Shown: positions 34,618 through 46,603, counted from the first letter of the stretch. The stretch is 64,000 nucleotides of DNA from Cognatazoarcus halotolerans (GCF_009800965.1 NZ_WUAF01000008.1:62001-126000), one strand, 5' to 3'. Translations and numbers: made by a program. The notes: generated by a model not told the origin, from the letters alone.

Positions 34618-36013
34618 TCGCCCTGAAACGAGGACGGGTGGGAAGCCTGCAAGCCAAGGAGTGATTGTTGGCGATTATTCACTCTCTGTGGGGAAACCCG
34701 ATCGCCCCGCTCCGAAAGGTTGGAGTTGGACACCGCTCAATTCTGTCGCGCGACTGGAATCTGGACACACGCCCAGCCGAAAGCATCCCGAATACTGGGG
34801 CGGCGATATTCCGTGGATAGGCATAAAGGACGCTACTGAAAATCACGGCCGCGTTCTTGACGATACGTTTCAGCACACGACCGCACTTGGGATAGAAAAC
34901 TCGTCTGCTCGAATCCTGCCCAAAAATACGGTGTGTCTCTCCAGAACGGCATCCGTTGGTTATGTCGTGGTTATGGGAAGACCAATGGCCACGAGCCAAG
35001 ATTTCGTGAATTGGGTCTGTTCTGAAGCGATCGACTATCGATATTTTAAGTATGTGTTGCTTTCCGAGCGGCGCGCTTTCCTACGTTTCGCTAGCGGAAC
35101 AACACATCAGACAATTTATTTTCCAGAGGCAAAAGCGTTTCACGTTTGCCTGCCAGCGCCTCCAGAACAACGAGCCATCGCCCACATCCTCGGCACGCTG
35201 GACGACAAGATCGAACTCAACCGCCGCCGCAGCCAGACCCTGGAGGCCATGGCCCGCGCCCTGTTCCAGGACTGGTTCGTCGATTTCGGCCCCGTCCGCG
35301 CCAAGATGGAAGGCCGCGAACCCTATCTGCCCGCCGAGCTCTGGCGGCTTTTTCCTGAACGGCTCGATGAGGCGGGGAAGCCGGCGGGGTGGGAAGAAGT
35401 AGCTGCGGAAATCGTCGCTGACGTTGGGATCGGCAAGACTCCTCCACGAAAAGAATCCCAGTGGTTTTCTACTGCCGACACTGATGTGCCCTGGGTCTCC
35501 ATACGAGATATGGGAAATTCGGGTGTTTTCTTGCAGGAGACATCTGAATTCCTGACAGCTGAGGCAGTAGAGAAATTTAACGTTCGGGTAGTCCCTGATA
35601 ACACCGTAATTTTGAGCTTCAAACTTACGGTTGGCCGTGTCGCGATTACTGATGGGGAAATGGTGACCAACGAGGCTATCGCACATCTTAAAGTCAGAGA
35701 TGAAAACACCTACTCAAGCGAGTATCTGTACTGCTACCTCCGTGAATTTGACTTTGGGAGGCTGGGGAACACCTCGTCTATCGCAACCGCTGTGAACTCG
35801 AAAAGCATTAAGGCACTTCCGATACTCGTTCCAACAAATGATTTAGTACGTTGTTTTTCGGACCGCGTTTCGCCCATTTTCACTTGCATAAAACAACTGC
35901 AATCGGAGGCCGGTGTGCTAGCCCAACTCCGCGACACCCTGCTCCCCAAACTGATCTCCGGCGAGCTCCGAGTTGCCGATGCGGAAAAATTCGTCGAGCA
36001 TGTCGGTCCATGA
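34607..36013 (+). CDS. hsdS: Type I restriction-modification system, specificity subunit
   Basis: 468 residues with two target-recognition domains (about 30-185 and 265-435) and two conserved helical spacers: [20 protein letters not shown] with [10 protein letters not shown] in the middle, and [19 protein letters not shown] at the end. The recognition domains are visibly richer in A+T (for example around 35040-35120 and 35560-35860) than the central spacer and the flanking genes, the usual mark of domain exchange. The recognised sequence cannot be predicted by eye. It overlaps hsdM by 11 bases. Confidence 0.95.
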
Positions 36014-36060
36014 CGTCGGCACCGATGTGCGAATACAAGGACGGACACGAGGCTTGAGCC

Positions 36061-37065
36061 ATGGCTGACATCATGATCTTCGCGTCGGGCGAGCAGCCGG
36101 TTGAAGTGCGGCTTGAAGGCGAAACCGTGTGGTTGAGCCAGGGGCAGATGGCGGCGCTTTTCGCCACATCGACGGACAACATCAGCCTGCACCTGAAAAA
36201 CATTTTCTCCGACAAGGAGTTGGATGAGCGATCAACGACCGAGGATTTCTCGGTAGTTCGGCAGGAGGGCGCCCGGCAGGTCAAGCGGCGGCTCAAGCAT
36301 TACAACCTGGACGCCATCATTTCCGTGGGGTATCGCGTGAGTTCGGCGCGGGCCACGCAGTTTCGCATCTGGGCCACCGGCGTGCTGCGTCAGCATCTGG
36401 TGGACGGCTACTCCCTCAACCAGCGCCGCCTGCAGGAGCGTGGCATCGAGTTCGAGCAGGTGGTGAGCCTGCTGGCGCGCACGCTGGACAGCCGGCAGCT
36501 GGTCAATGACGAGGGCCGGGCCGTGTTGCAGGTGATCGGCGACTACGCCCGTAGCTGGAGCCTGCTGCAAGGCTACGACGAGCAGAGCCTGATCGGGCAG
36601 CGCGCCACCCAGCAGGGGATGCGCGCGCTTGACCTGGATGCGGTGCTGGCCGCCATCGCCCAGCTCAAGGCGGAGTTGATCGCCAAGGGCGAAGCGACCG
36701 AGCTGTTCGGGCAGTTGCGCGGCGACGGTCTGGCCTCGAGCATCGCCACCATTGAGCAGGGCTTCGGCGAGGAACTGTTCTACCCCAACGTAGCCAGCCG
36801 GGCGGCACATCTACTGTATTTCGTGATCAAGAACCATCCGCTGGCTGACGGCAACAAGCGCACCGGCTCGTTCCTGTTCCTGTGGTACCTGCGCCTGAAC
36901 CAGCACCTGCTGGCCCGCCCGGTGGAGCGCCTGATCAACGACAACACCCTGGTGGCGCTGGCGCTGCTGGTGGCCGAAAGCCTGCCCGAGCAGAAAGACC
37001 TGATGGTGAAGCTGGTGGAGCATTTCGTGTTGTTGAGCGAGAACGGCGCCACGGAACAACGATGA
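36061..37065 (+). CDS. RhuM-like protein with C-terminal Fic/Doc domain
   Basis: 334 residues. The N-terminal part (about 1-120; VWLSQGQMAALFATSTDNIS and the RATQFRIWATGVLRQHLVDG segment) is the RhuM family, resembling a phage-type DNA-binding domain. The C-terminal part is a Fic/Doc fold with the active loop HPLADGNKRTGS starting at H259, closer to Doc (DGNKR) than to AMP-transferring Fic (GNGR). Phosphorylation or nucleotidylation of a host protein is possible. It sits inside the type I operon, between hsdS (47-base gap) and hsdR (130-base gap). No separate antitoxin gene is visible. Confidence 0.88.
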   Translation: MADIMIFASGEQPVEVRLEGETVWLSQGQMAALFATSTDNISLHLKNIFSDKELDERSTTEDFSVVRQEGARQVKRRLKHYNLDAIISVGYRVSSARATQFRIWATGVLRQHLVDGYSLNQRRLQERGIEFEQVVSLLARTLDSRQLVNDEGRAVLQVIGDYARSWSLLQGYDEQSLIGQRATQQGMRALDLDAVLAAIAQLKAELIAKGEATELFGQLRGDGLASSIATIEQGFGEELFYPNVASRAAHLLYFVIKNHPLADGNKRTGSFLFLWYLRLNQHLLARPVERLINDNTLVALALLVAESLPEQKDLMVKLVEHFVLLSENGATEQR

Positions 37066-37082
37066 TCGCAGCGCCATCTGTT

Positions 37083-37131
37083 TAACATGACCCTCGCGTC
37101 ATGTTAGAAAAAGCGCGTTTTCTTAACATGA
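37083..37131 (+). promoter_or_regulatory. Operator-like repeats upstream of hsdR
   Basis: TAACATGAC (37083-37091) is answered by its exact reverse complement GTCATGTTA (37098-37106), and a third TAACATGA follows at 37124-37131, 41 bases from the first, about four helical turns. GAAAAAGCGCGTTTTC (37107-37122) lies between them, and AAAAGCGCG recurs at about 37147. The hsdR GTG is at 37196. The layout suggests regulator binding over an hsdR promoter rather than a terminator, since no T tract follows. Confidence 0.55.
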
Positions 37132-37195
37132 GCGCGCACCCGCATGAAAAGCGCGTCGCGAAGCGAACCTGATCGCAACCAAGGGGAACACGGTC

Positions 37196-40393
<3,198 letters not shown>

Positions 40394-40454
40394 TCCGGAA
40401 ATTCAGGCGAATCCCCGGACGATCGTGCCCGTTCGCCGGGGGCCGCGTCCCGGG

Positions 40455-41168
40455 TCAGCGGATCATGAACAGGTTGGGATTCAAGGCCCTTGAAATGCCC
40501 AGCAGCGCGTTGCGGTTCTGGAGTGACCTGGGGATCTGCATCTGCGCGTCGAAACGCATGAGCGCCTTGCCCGCGACCAGCCTGTTGTCGGTGTAGTGAG
40601 TCGCGAAACGCGCGCCCAGGCGGTCGCAGTCGTCGTCGACCTGGATGCCGATATTCTTCACCCAGTGGCCGCCGATCACGTCGCGCTTGGAGCGGATGTC
40701 GATCAGCAGGGTCCCCAGGCAGACGGCATTTGCACTGGCTGGCGGTTCGAAGCGGAGCTTTGGAACGAGGTAGTGCATGCCGTCCGATACCTCGCGCCAT
40801 TCGAGTTGGTAGACGGTGTAGGTGCCGCGTGGAATGCGCCAGGTGAACTGGCCGTCCTTTTCAACGACGAACAGGCCGGACCTTTCGGGATAGTCGCGAA
40901 AATAACGCAGCCAGACGTTCCAGCCCCAGCCGCTGCGGTAGTCGGTGCGCTCTTCGCCGTTGTCGATCCAGCGCAGCCGCCCATAGACCAGCACGTCGGA
41001 GCCCAGGGTGTCGGCAGTGAGCGATTCCGGCGCCTTGTCGACCCGCCCGGTGATCGGAAGATTCGGTTCGGAGAGGTAGTTCATCTGCCCGGGCTCGGAG
41101 GCGCAGCCGGCGATGATGAGGCTGAGGGCTGCCAATTGGCCTGGGAACAGGCTCCGGTTTCGACGCAT
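40455..41168 (-). CDS. Hypothetical lipoprotein
   Basis: 237 residues. The signal peptide ends in the lipobox IAGC (Cys near residue 22), so the protein is probably lipid-anchored. The mature part is mostly beta strand, with GSDVLVYGRLRWI, a Trp/Tyr-rich YRSGWGWNVWLRYF and FTWRIPRGTYTVYQLEW, reminiscent of carboxypeptidase-regulatory or transthyretin-like folds. GGAGGGAAC precedes the ATG; upstream in-frame ATGs are unsupported. No family was recognised. It is convergent with hsdR and lies downstream of the ATP-citrate-lyase-like operon on the same strand. Confidence 0.75.
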   Translation of the reverse strand: MRRNRSLFPGQLAALSLIIAGCASEPGQMNYLSEPNLPITGRVDKAPESLTADTLGSDVLVYGRLRWIDNGEERTDYRSGWGWNVWLRYFRDYPERSGLFVVEKDGQFTWRIPRGTYTVYQLEWREVSDGMHYLVPKLRFEPPASANAVCLGTLLIDIRSKRDVIGGHWVKNIGIQVDDDCDRLGARFATHYTDNRLVAGKALMRFDAQMQIPRSLQNRNALLGISRALNPNLFMIR

Positions 41169-41282
41169 GTTTCGTTCCCTCCGCGGCGGAAGCCGCCAGC
41201 GCTCGTTTCGTCCTATTCTGTTCCTCCATTGCTTGCGTTGCCAGTGCCAGCCGCTGCAGCCGGGGCGGGCGTTGAGCCTGCC

Positions 41283-41315
41283 GGCCGCCGGCACACGGTC
41301 TGCGTGCCGGCGGCC
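41283..41315 (-). terminator. Perfect 12-bp hairpin after the ATP-citrate-lyase-like operon
   Basis: GGCCGCCGGCAC (41283-41294) and GTGCCGGCGGCC (41304-41315) are exact reverse complements around a 9-base loop, starting 11 bases after the stop codon at 41326. There is no T tract, so it may be an mRNA-stabilising hairpin or a weak terminator. Confidence 0.6.
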
Positions 41316-41325
41316 GTGGCGTCGA

Positions 41326-44028
41326 TCAGGCGACGAACCTCACCTGCGATTGCGGCGTGCGGGTGTCCATGTTCTTGCCGCGGTTGAGGTGATCCTCGAT
41401 TTCGGCAGCGCAGCCGATCAGGCGTCCGTGCAGGAATGCGGTGAAGGCGGCGGTCTCGAGCTCGTTCGGGGCGAGGCTGCCGGCCTGCCACGCCGGCCAC
41501 ATCATCTTCAGCAGCAGCGTGGCGATCAGCGCATCGACGTTCACACAGAACACGTTGCGGGTGACGCCCTCGTCATATAGTGCCTGCACCAGCTTGCGGT
41601 AGTAGTCGTGGAAGACGTTGTACTCGCCGCGTGCCTCGAAGAGCTTGCGCACGAATTCCTCGCGGGGGTCGATGTTCACCGGCTTGTCCTTGAACACCGG
41701 GTGATTCACGCAGGGGATGTTGCGTGCGGCGCTGCCGACTTCCTTGCTGGCGGCACGCTCGGCGCCGTATTCGCGGGCGTAGGCGGTGGCCATGGCGGTG
41801 AGGTCCAGACCGTGGTCGGGGCTGGCGGGGTCCGCGAGGGTGTGGCCGGCGAAGCGCTCGAGCAGGAAGGCGACGCCTTCGAAGCCGTTGCCGCCGTGTG
41901 CGAAGCCGGTGTGGCTCAGGAAACCGATCATGGCCTTGTTGAGCTGTACCCGGGAAGGCGTTTCCGGACCGTCGGCCGAGACCGCGCCCTTGGCGCCCTG
42001 GGCGGAGATCGCGCCCGGGCCGTTGGTGAGCAAAAGGCCGGTGAGGGTCTGGTAGGCAAACAGGTCGTCGCTGCCCGGGGCGCGTCCGAGCAGGGCGGTG
42101 GCCGCCACCTCGGTGAGCGAGGATTCGCCGAGCAGCCGGGTCTGGGCAATGCCGCACAGGCCCTGCTCCGTGTGCTGCTCTGCGGGGGCAGTGGCGCCGA
42201 TGAGGGTGCCGGTGAGGCGCATCCACCAAGGCAGGTTCTCGACGGTGGTGCGCGACACCCGCTTGCGTTGCAGCGGCCCCCAGGCCAGCGTGGTGGTGAG
42301 CGCGGCGAGCACCGCCTCGGCCCGCGGATGGGCGCCGAGCCTGATCAGCCAGCCGAGCGGCGCCGAGCGCACGCCGCGCGCGATGGCGGCTTCGATCATC
42401 GCGCCGGCAAGCGGATCGGCTTCGCTGCCGATGAGGCGTGCGCGGGTGGCCTCGTCGATTTCGATGGCGCTTGCGTCGAAGCTGTCATCCTCGGCGCGAC
42501 GCAGGCCGGCCCGCGAGAACAGCTCGATCATCAGCGCGGCGACCTGGCGGGCCGGTTCGGCGGCGCGCGGTCCGACCATCGCGGCTGCGGCGGCAAGCAC
42601 CGCATTGGGTGCGCTGCCCGACTCGCGCGCAGCGTCGGCCGCGGCCAGTGCCGGTGTGCCGTGCAGGTTGAGGAAGGCGCCGACGGCGATATTCACCAGC
42701 GCGCGGTCGTTGCGGCCGCCGGCTTCGCGCAGCAAGGCCAGCGCTAGGTTGGCTTCGAGGCTGTTCTGCGCGGCCTGCAGCATGGTCACGCCGTGCAGGC
42801 TGGAGACCTGGGTGCGCGGGTCCATCTGCGAGGCGCCGGAGATGTCTTTCATGTTCTGCCGCGCAAACACCGCGCCGACCTGGCTGGCGAGTGCGCCGAT
42901 CTGTTCGCGGTAGGGCGGCATCGCCTGCACCACCGGCAGGTCGATTGCGGCGGGCAGTTCGATGCCCATGTTGCTTCCGAACCAGGGCTTGAGCTCCATC
43001 GTGCCTTCCGGTTCGAAGTCGGGCAGCGTGGCGTTGGCGCGCATCACCGCGGTCAGCGCGGCGGGGATGTGGGCGATGTTGGTGACCAGCGCGCCCTTGG
43101 CCGAGAACACCGGTTTGTCGGGCGTATAGATGCCATCGACGCCGAACTTCTCCATGAACCAGGCTTCCTTGGCTGCGGCGTCGTCGCTGCCGCCAGCCAT
43201 CGCGCCGGCGTGGCCGACCGCGCGGGTGAGTCTGGATTTCCAGCGGCCGACCACGCAGGCCACCACCGGCTTGGTGAAGTCCGCGTCGCGCTCGTAGTAG
43301 CCGCCCGGCTCGCAGTACAGCACCGCCGCCTTGCTGCGCGCGTCGTTGGCCAGCGCGAAGGCGAACTCCGGCGCGGCATAGTGGATGTAGATGTCCTTGC
43401 CGCTGGAGACCAGGGTGGTGGTGCCCCAGCCGGCCATGCGCAGGTATTGCGCGATGGTGGTGGTGAAACCGCCGGAGTTGGAGAGGATCGCGATCGAGCC
43501 GCGCTTGAGTGTGTCGGACGGGCTGTCGCCGCCGAGCGCGCCGCCGATGCGCACCTCGTTCCAGGCATCGGCCACGCCGAGGCAGTTGGCACCGAAGATG
43601 TCGATGCCGGCCTGCTGGCCCATGGCGCGGATCTCGCGGGCGTCGTGCACCGCGATCTTCTCGGTGATGATGAAGATCTTCTTCAGTTCCGGGTTCACCC
43701 GGATCAGCTCGGCCACGCCGTCGCGTGCCGCGGTCGGCGGCAGGTAGACCACGCCGCAATTGAAGCGGTGCCCGGCGTCCAGCCCTTCACGCACGCTGTT
43801 GAAGACCGGTACCGGGCCGAGCGATGTCTCGAGCACCTGCCCGCTCTTGCCGGGGGCGGTGCCGAACACCACGTTGCCGCCGGACCACACGTGGCTGACC
43901 GGGGTGACCTCGGACGATTCTCCGCCGAGGATGTTGAGCACGCACACCCGGTCGTGCCGGGTGGCGATCTGGGAAAGGGAACTGATTCCCACGTAATACG
44001 CGAAGTCGCCTACGCCTTGCTGATGCAT
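41326..44028 (-). CDS. ATP-citrate-lyase-like large subunit (CoA-binding, ligase and citrate-synthase-like domains)
   Basis: 900 residues. Residues 1 to about 335 are a succinyl-CoA-synthetase-alpha-like CoA-binding and ligase region, with SNSGGFTTTIA and the phospho-His motif GHAGAM at H273. The last 300 residues resemble the citryl-CoA lyase part of ATP-citrate lyase: LLLTNGPGAIS, FAHGGNGFEGVAFLL (H711), IPCVNHPVFKDKP, FCVNVDALIATLLL and LHGRLIGCAAEIEDHLNRG. Residues of about 340-560 look like an extra, degraded copy of the same fold. Bacterial AclB is only about 600 residues. The eukaryotic TADHGP motif reads LTNGPG here, so one His is missing. GGAGACAGAC precedes the ATG. It follows its partner by 42 bases. 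Confidence 0.75.
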   Translation of the reverse strand: MHQQGVGDFAYYVGISSLSQIATRHDRVCVLNILGGESSEVTPVSHVWSGGNVVFGTAPGKSGQVLETSLGPVPVFNSVREGLDAGHRFNCGVVYLPPTAARDGVAELIRVNPELKKIFIITEKIAVHDAREIRAMGQQAGIDIFGANCLGVADAWNEVRIGGALGGDSPSDTLKRGSIAILSNSGGFTTTIAQYLRMAGWGTTTLVSSGKDIYIHYAAPEFAFALANDARSKAAVLYCEPGGYYERDADFTKPVVACVVGRWKSRLTRAVGHAGAMAGGSDDAAAKEAWFMEKFGVDGIYTPDKPVFSAKGALVTNIAHIPAALTAVMRANATLPDFEPEGTMELKPWFGSNMGIELPAAIDLPVVQAMPPYREQIGALASQVGAVFARQNMKDISGASQMDPRTQVSSLHGVTMLQAAQNSLEANLALALLREAGGRNDRALVNIAVGAFLNLHGTPALAAADAARESGSAPNAVLAAAAAMVGPRAAEPARQVAALMIELFSRAGLRRAEDDSFDASAIEIDEATRARLIGSEADPLAGAMIEAAIARGVRSAPLGWLIRLGAHPRAEAVLAALTTTLAWGPLQRKRVSRTTVENLPWWMRLTGTLIGATAPAEQHTEQGLCGIAQTRLLGESSLTEVAATALLGRAPGSDDLFAYQTLTGLLLTNGPGAISAQGAKGAVSADGPETPSRVQLNKAMIGFLSHTGFAHGGNGFEGVAFLLERFAGHTLADPASPDHGLDLTAMATAYAREYGAERAASKEVGSAARNIPCVNHPVFKDKPVNIDPREEFVRKLFEARGEYNVFHDYYRKLVQALYDEGVTRNVFCVNVDALIATLLLKMMWPAWQAGSLAPNELETAAFTAFLHGRLIGCAAEIEDHLNRGKNMDTRTPQSQVRFVA

Positions 44029-44070
44029 GTCTGTCTCCTTGATGTCCTGGTGATTGCGGGCGGGTCGGCT

Positions 44071-45357
44071 TCAGGCCGCCACGGCCTGGGTGACGCCGAG
44101 CCTGGCGGCGATCTGCGCGCGGCCGCCGGCCTTCATCCATTCGTTGACCTCGCGGGCGTAGTCGACCACCTCGCTCATCGCCGAATCGAAGCCGAAGATG
44201 CGATAGGGCAGGCCGAGCGCCTCGCAGGTGTCGCGGAACACGCCCATGCCGCGCACGAGGTTGGGGCCGCCGCGGCCGATCACCACGAACAGCGGGGTGG
44301 GGCCGTGCTTGGCGAAGTGCTCGCGCAGGGCGTCGGCCATGGCGCGGAAGGTCTCGAAGATGTCGGTGTTGTTGGACTTGCCGCCGATCACGAAGAGCAC
44401 GTTCGATTGCGCCAGCCAGTGCCTGAAGCAGATCGCCGCCACCGATTTCATCTTCTCGTAGGGCGGGTTGCCGCCGAAATCGGACGAGATGATCGCGTCG
44501 TCGCCGAGCATCTCGGTAACCAGCGAGTTGGCGCCGCCGCCGAAGGTCGGCGCGAGGACGGTGCCCTTGTCGTTGATCACGTAGACGTCGCTCTGGCCCT
44601 GGTGGGTGCGCAGCTGGTTGATCTCCTGCTCGAAGTCCGAATAATCGGCGGCGAAGAGTTCGCTCGGCAGGTTGAGGCGATGCCAGCGCGCGTCGTCACG
44701 GTCGAAGCCGCACTTGAAGTCACAGGCTACCGGGGTGAGCCGGCCGCGGCGGTCCGGGCGCATGCGGATCGGGTTGAGTTCCAGCGTGGTCATGCCGAAG
44801 TTGTGATACAGCTCCCACAACTTGGGCAGTTGCTGCACCAGCGGCGAGATGATCTCCGGCGGAGCGCCGATGTCGGCCAGCGCGTTGGCGACCACGAAGG
44901 CCTTCATGCCGGTGAGCGCGTCGAAGGGCACGCGGGCGATGTGCTTCTCGTCGACTTCCTCGATGTCCATGCCGCCGCAGTGGGTGATGGTCAGCGTGGG
45001 GGCGCGGAATTCGGTCGACACCGAGAGCGAAAAGTAGATCTCGTGCTCGGCCGGCACGGCGCCTTCGAAGGTCACGCCGTTGGCCTTGGCGGACTGGTTG
45101 CCGTGGTGATGCTCGACAAAGTAGAGGCGCTCCTTCTCGGCCAGCGCACCTTTGAGGTCCTTGGCCCGGCCAAGCAGGCCGGCCTTACCCTTCTTGCCGA
45201 CGCCACCCTTGAAGACCGGTTTGATGAAGACCGAACCGTGTCGCTCGATCATCGCCTTGATGGCTTCCTCGCTGGCATCGGGTCCGAGCACTTCGGCGCT
45301 GGGAAACTCGACGAATTCGAGCAGTTTGCTGCCGTAGAGCATTCCGGTTATCTGCAT
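44071..45357 (-). CDS. ATP-citrate-lyase/succinyl-CoA-synthetase beta-like subunit
   Basis: 428 residues with an ATP-grasp fold. VFIKPVFKGGVGKKGKAGLL is the nucleotide-binding strand and loop, ELNPIRMRP the metal-binding site, and the C-terminal CoA-ligase domain has PTFGGGANSLVTEMLG, FGGNPPYEKM and FVVIGRGGPNLVRGMG, where succinyl-CoA synthetase beta has GGA and related loops. Overall it is closer to AclA than to SucC. It should supply the ATP-dependent step to the 900-residue partner downstream. CAGGAG precedes the ATG. A TctD-type box lies 53 bases upstream, tying the operon to the tct genes 17-22 kb away. Confidence 0.8.
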   Translation of the reverse strand: MQITGMLYGSKLLEFVEFPSAEVLGPDASEEAIKAMIERHGSVFIKPVFKGGVGKKGKAGLLGRAKDLKGALAEKERLYFVEHHHGNQSAKANGVTFEGAVPAEHEIYFSLSVSTEFRAPTLTITHCGGMDIEEVDEKHIARVPFDALTGMKAFVVANALADIGAPPEIISPLVQQLPKLWELYHNFGMTTLELNPIRMRPDRRGRLTPVACDFKCGFDRDDARWHRLNLPSELFAADYSDFEQEINQLRTHQGQSDVYVINDKGTVLAPTFGGGANSLVTEMLGDDAIISSDFGGNPPYEKMKSVAAICFRHWLAQSNVLFVIGGKSNNTDIFETFRAMADALREHFAKHGPTPLFVVIGRGGPNLVRGMGVFRDTCEALGLPYRIFGFDSAMSEVVDYAREVNEWMKAGGRAQIAARLGVTQAVAA

Positions 45358-45394
45358 TGCTGTCTCCTGCTGTCGTTTATGGGGTGATAGCCCG

Positions 45395-45427
45395 ACCTTA
45401 TGCGTGGTGACTTTCAGTCCGCTTTCG
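45395..45427 (-). promoter_or_regulatory. TctD box and promoter of the ATP-citrate-lyase-like operon
   Basis: On the minus strand CGAAAGC-GGAC-TGAAAGT occupies 45427-45410. A weak -10-like hexamer TAAGGT (45400-45395) begins ten bases after the second GAAAG, the same spacing as at the other boxes. It lies between the porin terminator and the start codon at 45357, so it can serve only this operon. Confidence 0.65.
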
Positions 45428-45466
45428 GCGGGTATCGATGTCTCGGTGTTGCGCTGTCGATGGACG

Positions 45467-45507
45467 AAAAAAGGCCCCGACCGGAAATCCCCTCCACCGG
45501 TCGGGGC
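45467..45507 (-). terminator. Rho-independent terminator after the porin gene
   Basis: Read on the minus strand, an 11-base GC-rich stem (GCCCCGACCGG / CCGGTCGGGGC) is followed by CTTTTTT. It closes the porin transcript and isolates the ATP-citrate-lyase-like operon downstream. Confidence 0.93.
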
Positions 45508-45559
45508 GTCAATTGGGCACGCCTGCAGATGGCGTGCTTCAAGAGGAGCGATAGGGGCG

Positions 45560-46603
45560 TCAGAAGCGGTGGCGGATGCCTGCCATCACCACGCTCGGGT
45601 CGTCACCGGCCGCAGGTGTGAGATTCCAGCCGTAGTTGGCGTTGCCCTTGTTGCTGATGTGCGAGTAGGCGGTGTACAGCGTGGTGCGCTTGGAGAGCCC
45701 GTGCGTGTAATAGAGCGACCAGCCGCGTGCATCCTCGGTGTTGGCCTCGTTGCTCTCGTCGCGCGAGCCGTAGCTCACCGCCACGGTGCCGGCCTTGGTG
45801 ACCGGAACCTCGGCGCCGACCGAGTAGCTGCGCGCCTTGCCGGTGCCTTGGCTGCCGCTCTCGCGATCCTGGGTGTACAAGGCGTAGAGCTTGGCCGGGC
45901 CGAAGTCGTATGAGCCGGCGATGCCGTTGGTGGTGGCCTTGCCGCCGGTGGCGTTGGTGTAATAGCTCTGGGTGGTTGCCGCGAGACCGATCGGGCCGTT
46001 GTTGTACATGCCGGTCAGACCGTAGCCGCGGCCTTCCTTGTGAGCATCGCCCGAGCCGCCGTTTTCGGCGCCGGCCCAGTAGCCTGCCTCGGCCGAGAAG
46101 CCGCTGAAGCTCGGCGAACGGTACTTGATCATGTTGTCGAAACGGGTCTCGTAGCCGCGCTTGACCGAGCCGCTCTTGCGATACAGCAGGCCGGCAGTAC
46201 GGTCGGCGCTGCCGGTGGCTTCGTAGGGATCGAGCGCGTAGAAGGCCGGCGAGTACTGGCGACCGAGCGTCAGCTTGCCCCAGCCGCCTTCGATGCCCAC
46301 GTAGGCGCTGCGGCCGAACAGGCGTCCGCCCTGCTCGGAGAAGCCGGTCGACGGATCGAACCCGCTCTCGAGCACGAACAGCGCCTTCTGGCCGTTGCCG
46401 AGGTCCTCGCTGCCCTTGAAGCCGATGCGGCTGCCGTTGAGCTCGCTGTGGTCGATGCCGAGGCGGTTGAGATCGCCCGCTTTCTCGTAGCCCACGTTGA
46501 CGTCGATGAGGCCGTAGATGGTGACGTTGCCTTCGGCGCTGGCGAGCGTCGGCAGGCCCAGAGCCGCGGCAAGCGCGAGCGCGGCGAACTTGGTGTTGTG
46601 CAT
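45560..46603 (-). CDS. Outer-membrane porin, beta-proteobacterial general porin family
   Basis: 347 residues. A cleaved signal peptide (AAALGLPTLASA) is followed by the typical first strand SAEGNVTIYGLIDVNVGY, SRIGFKGSEDLGNGQKALF near residue 60, GLFGRSAYVG-like and LGRQYSP segments, and a C-terminal strand ending in Phe (MAGIRHRF) as needed for outer-membrane assembly. It is expected to form a trimeric 16-stranded channel for small anions. A perfect TctD-type repeat lies 76 bases upstream of its ATG, suggesting co-expression with the tct transporter. Confidence 0.95.
   Translation of the reverse strand: MHNTKFAALALAAALGLPTLASAEGNVTIYGLIDVNVGYEKAGDLNRLGIDHSELNGSRIGFKGSEDLGNGQKALFVLESGFDPSTGFSEQGGRLFGRSAYVGIEGGWGKLTLGRQYSPAFYALDPYEATGSADRTAGLLYRKSGSVKRGYETRFDNMIKYRSPSFSGFSAEAGYWAGAENGGSGDAHKEGRGYGLTGMYNNGPIGLAATTQSYYTNATGGKATTNGIAGSYDFGPAKLYALYTQDRESGSQGTGKARSYSVGAEVPVTKAGTVAVSYGSRDESNEANTEDARGWSLYYTHGLSKRTTLYTAYSHISNKGNANYGWNLTPAAGDDPSVVMAGIRHRF

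Noticed and set aside
37083-37106. TAACATGAC inverted repeat read as a terminator
   Set aside because: The following bases are GAAAAAG rather than a T tract, and a third copy of the element points to protein binding.
42793-45387. 864-codon open frame opposite the ATP-citrate-lyase-like genes
   Set aside because: Antisense shadow of two well-supported genes; no ribosome site and His/Gly/Asp-rich composition.
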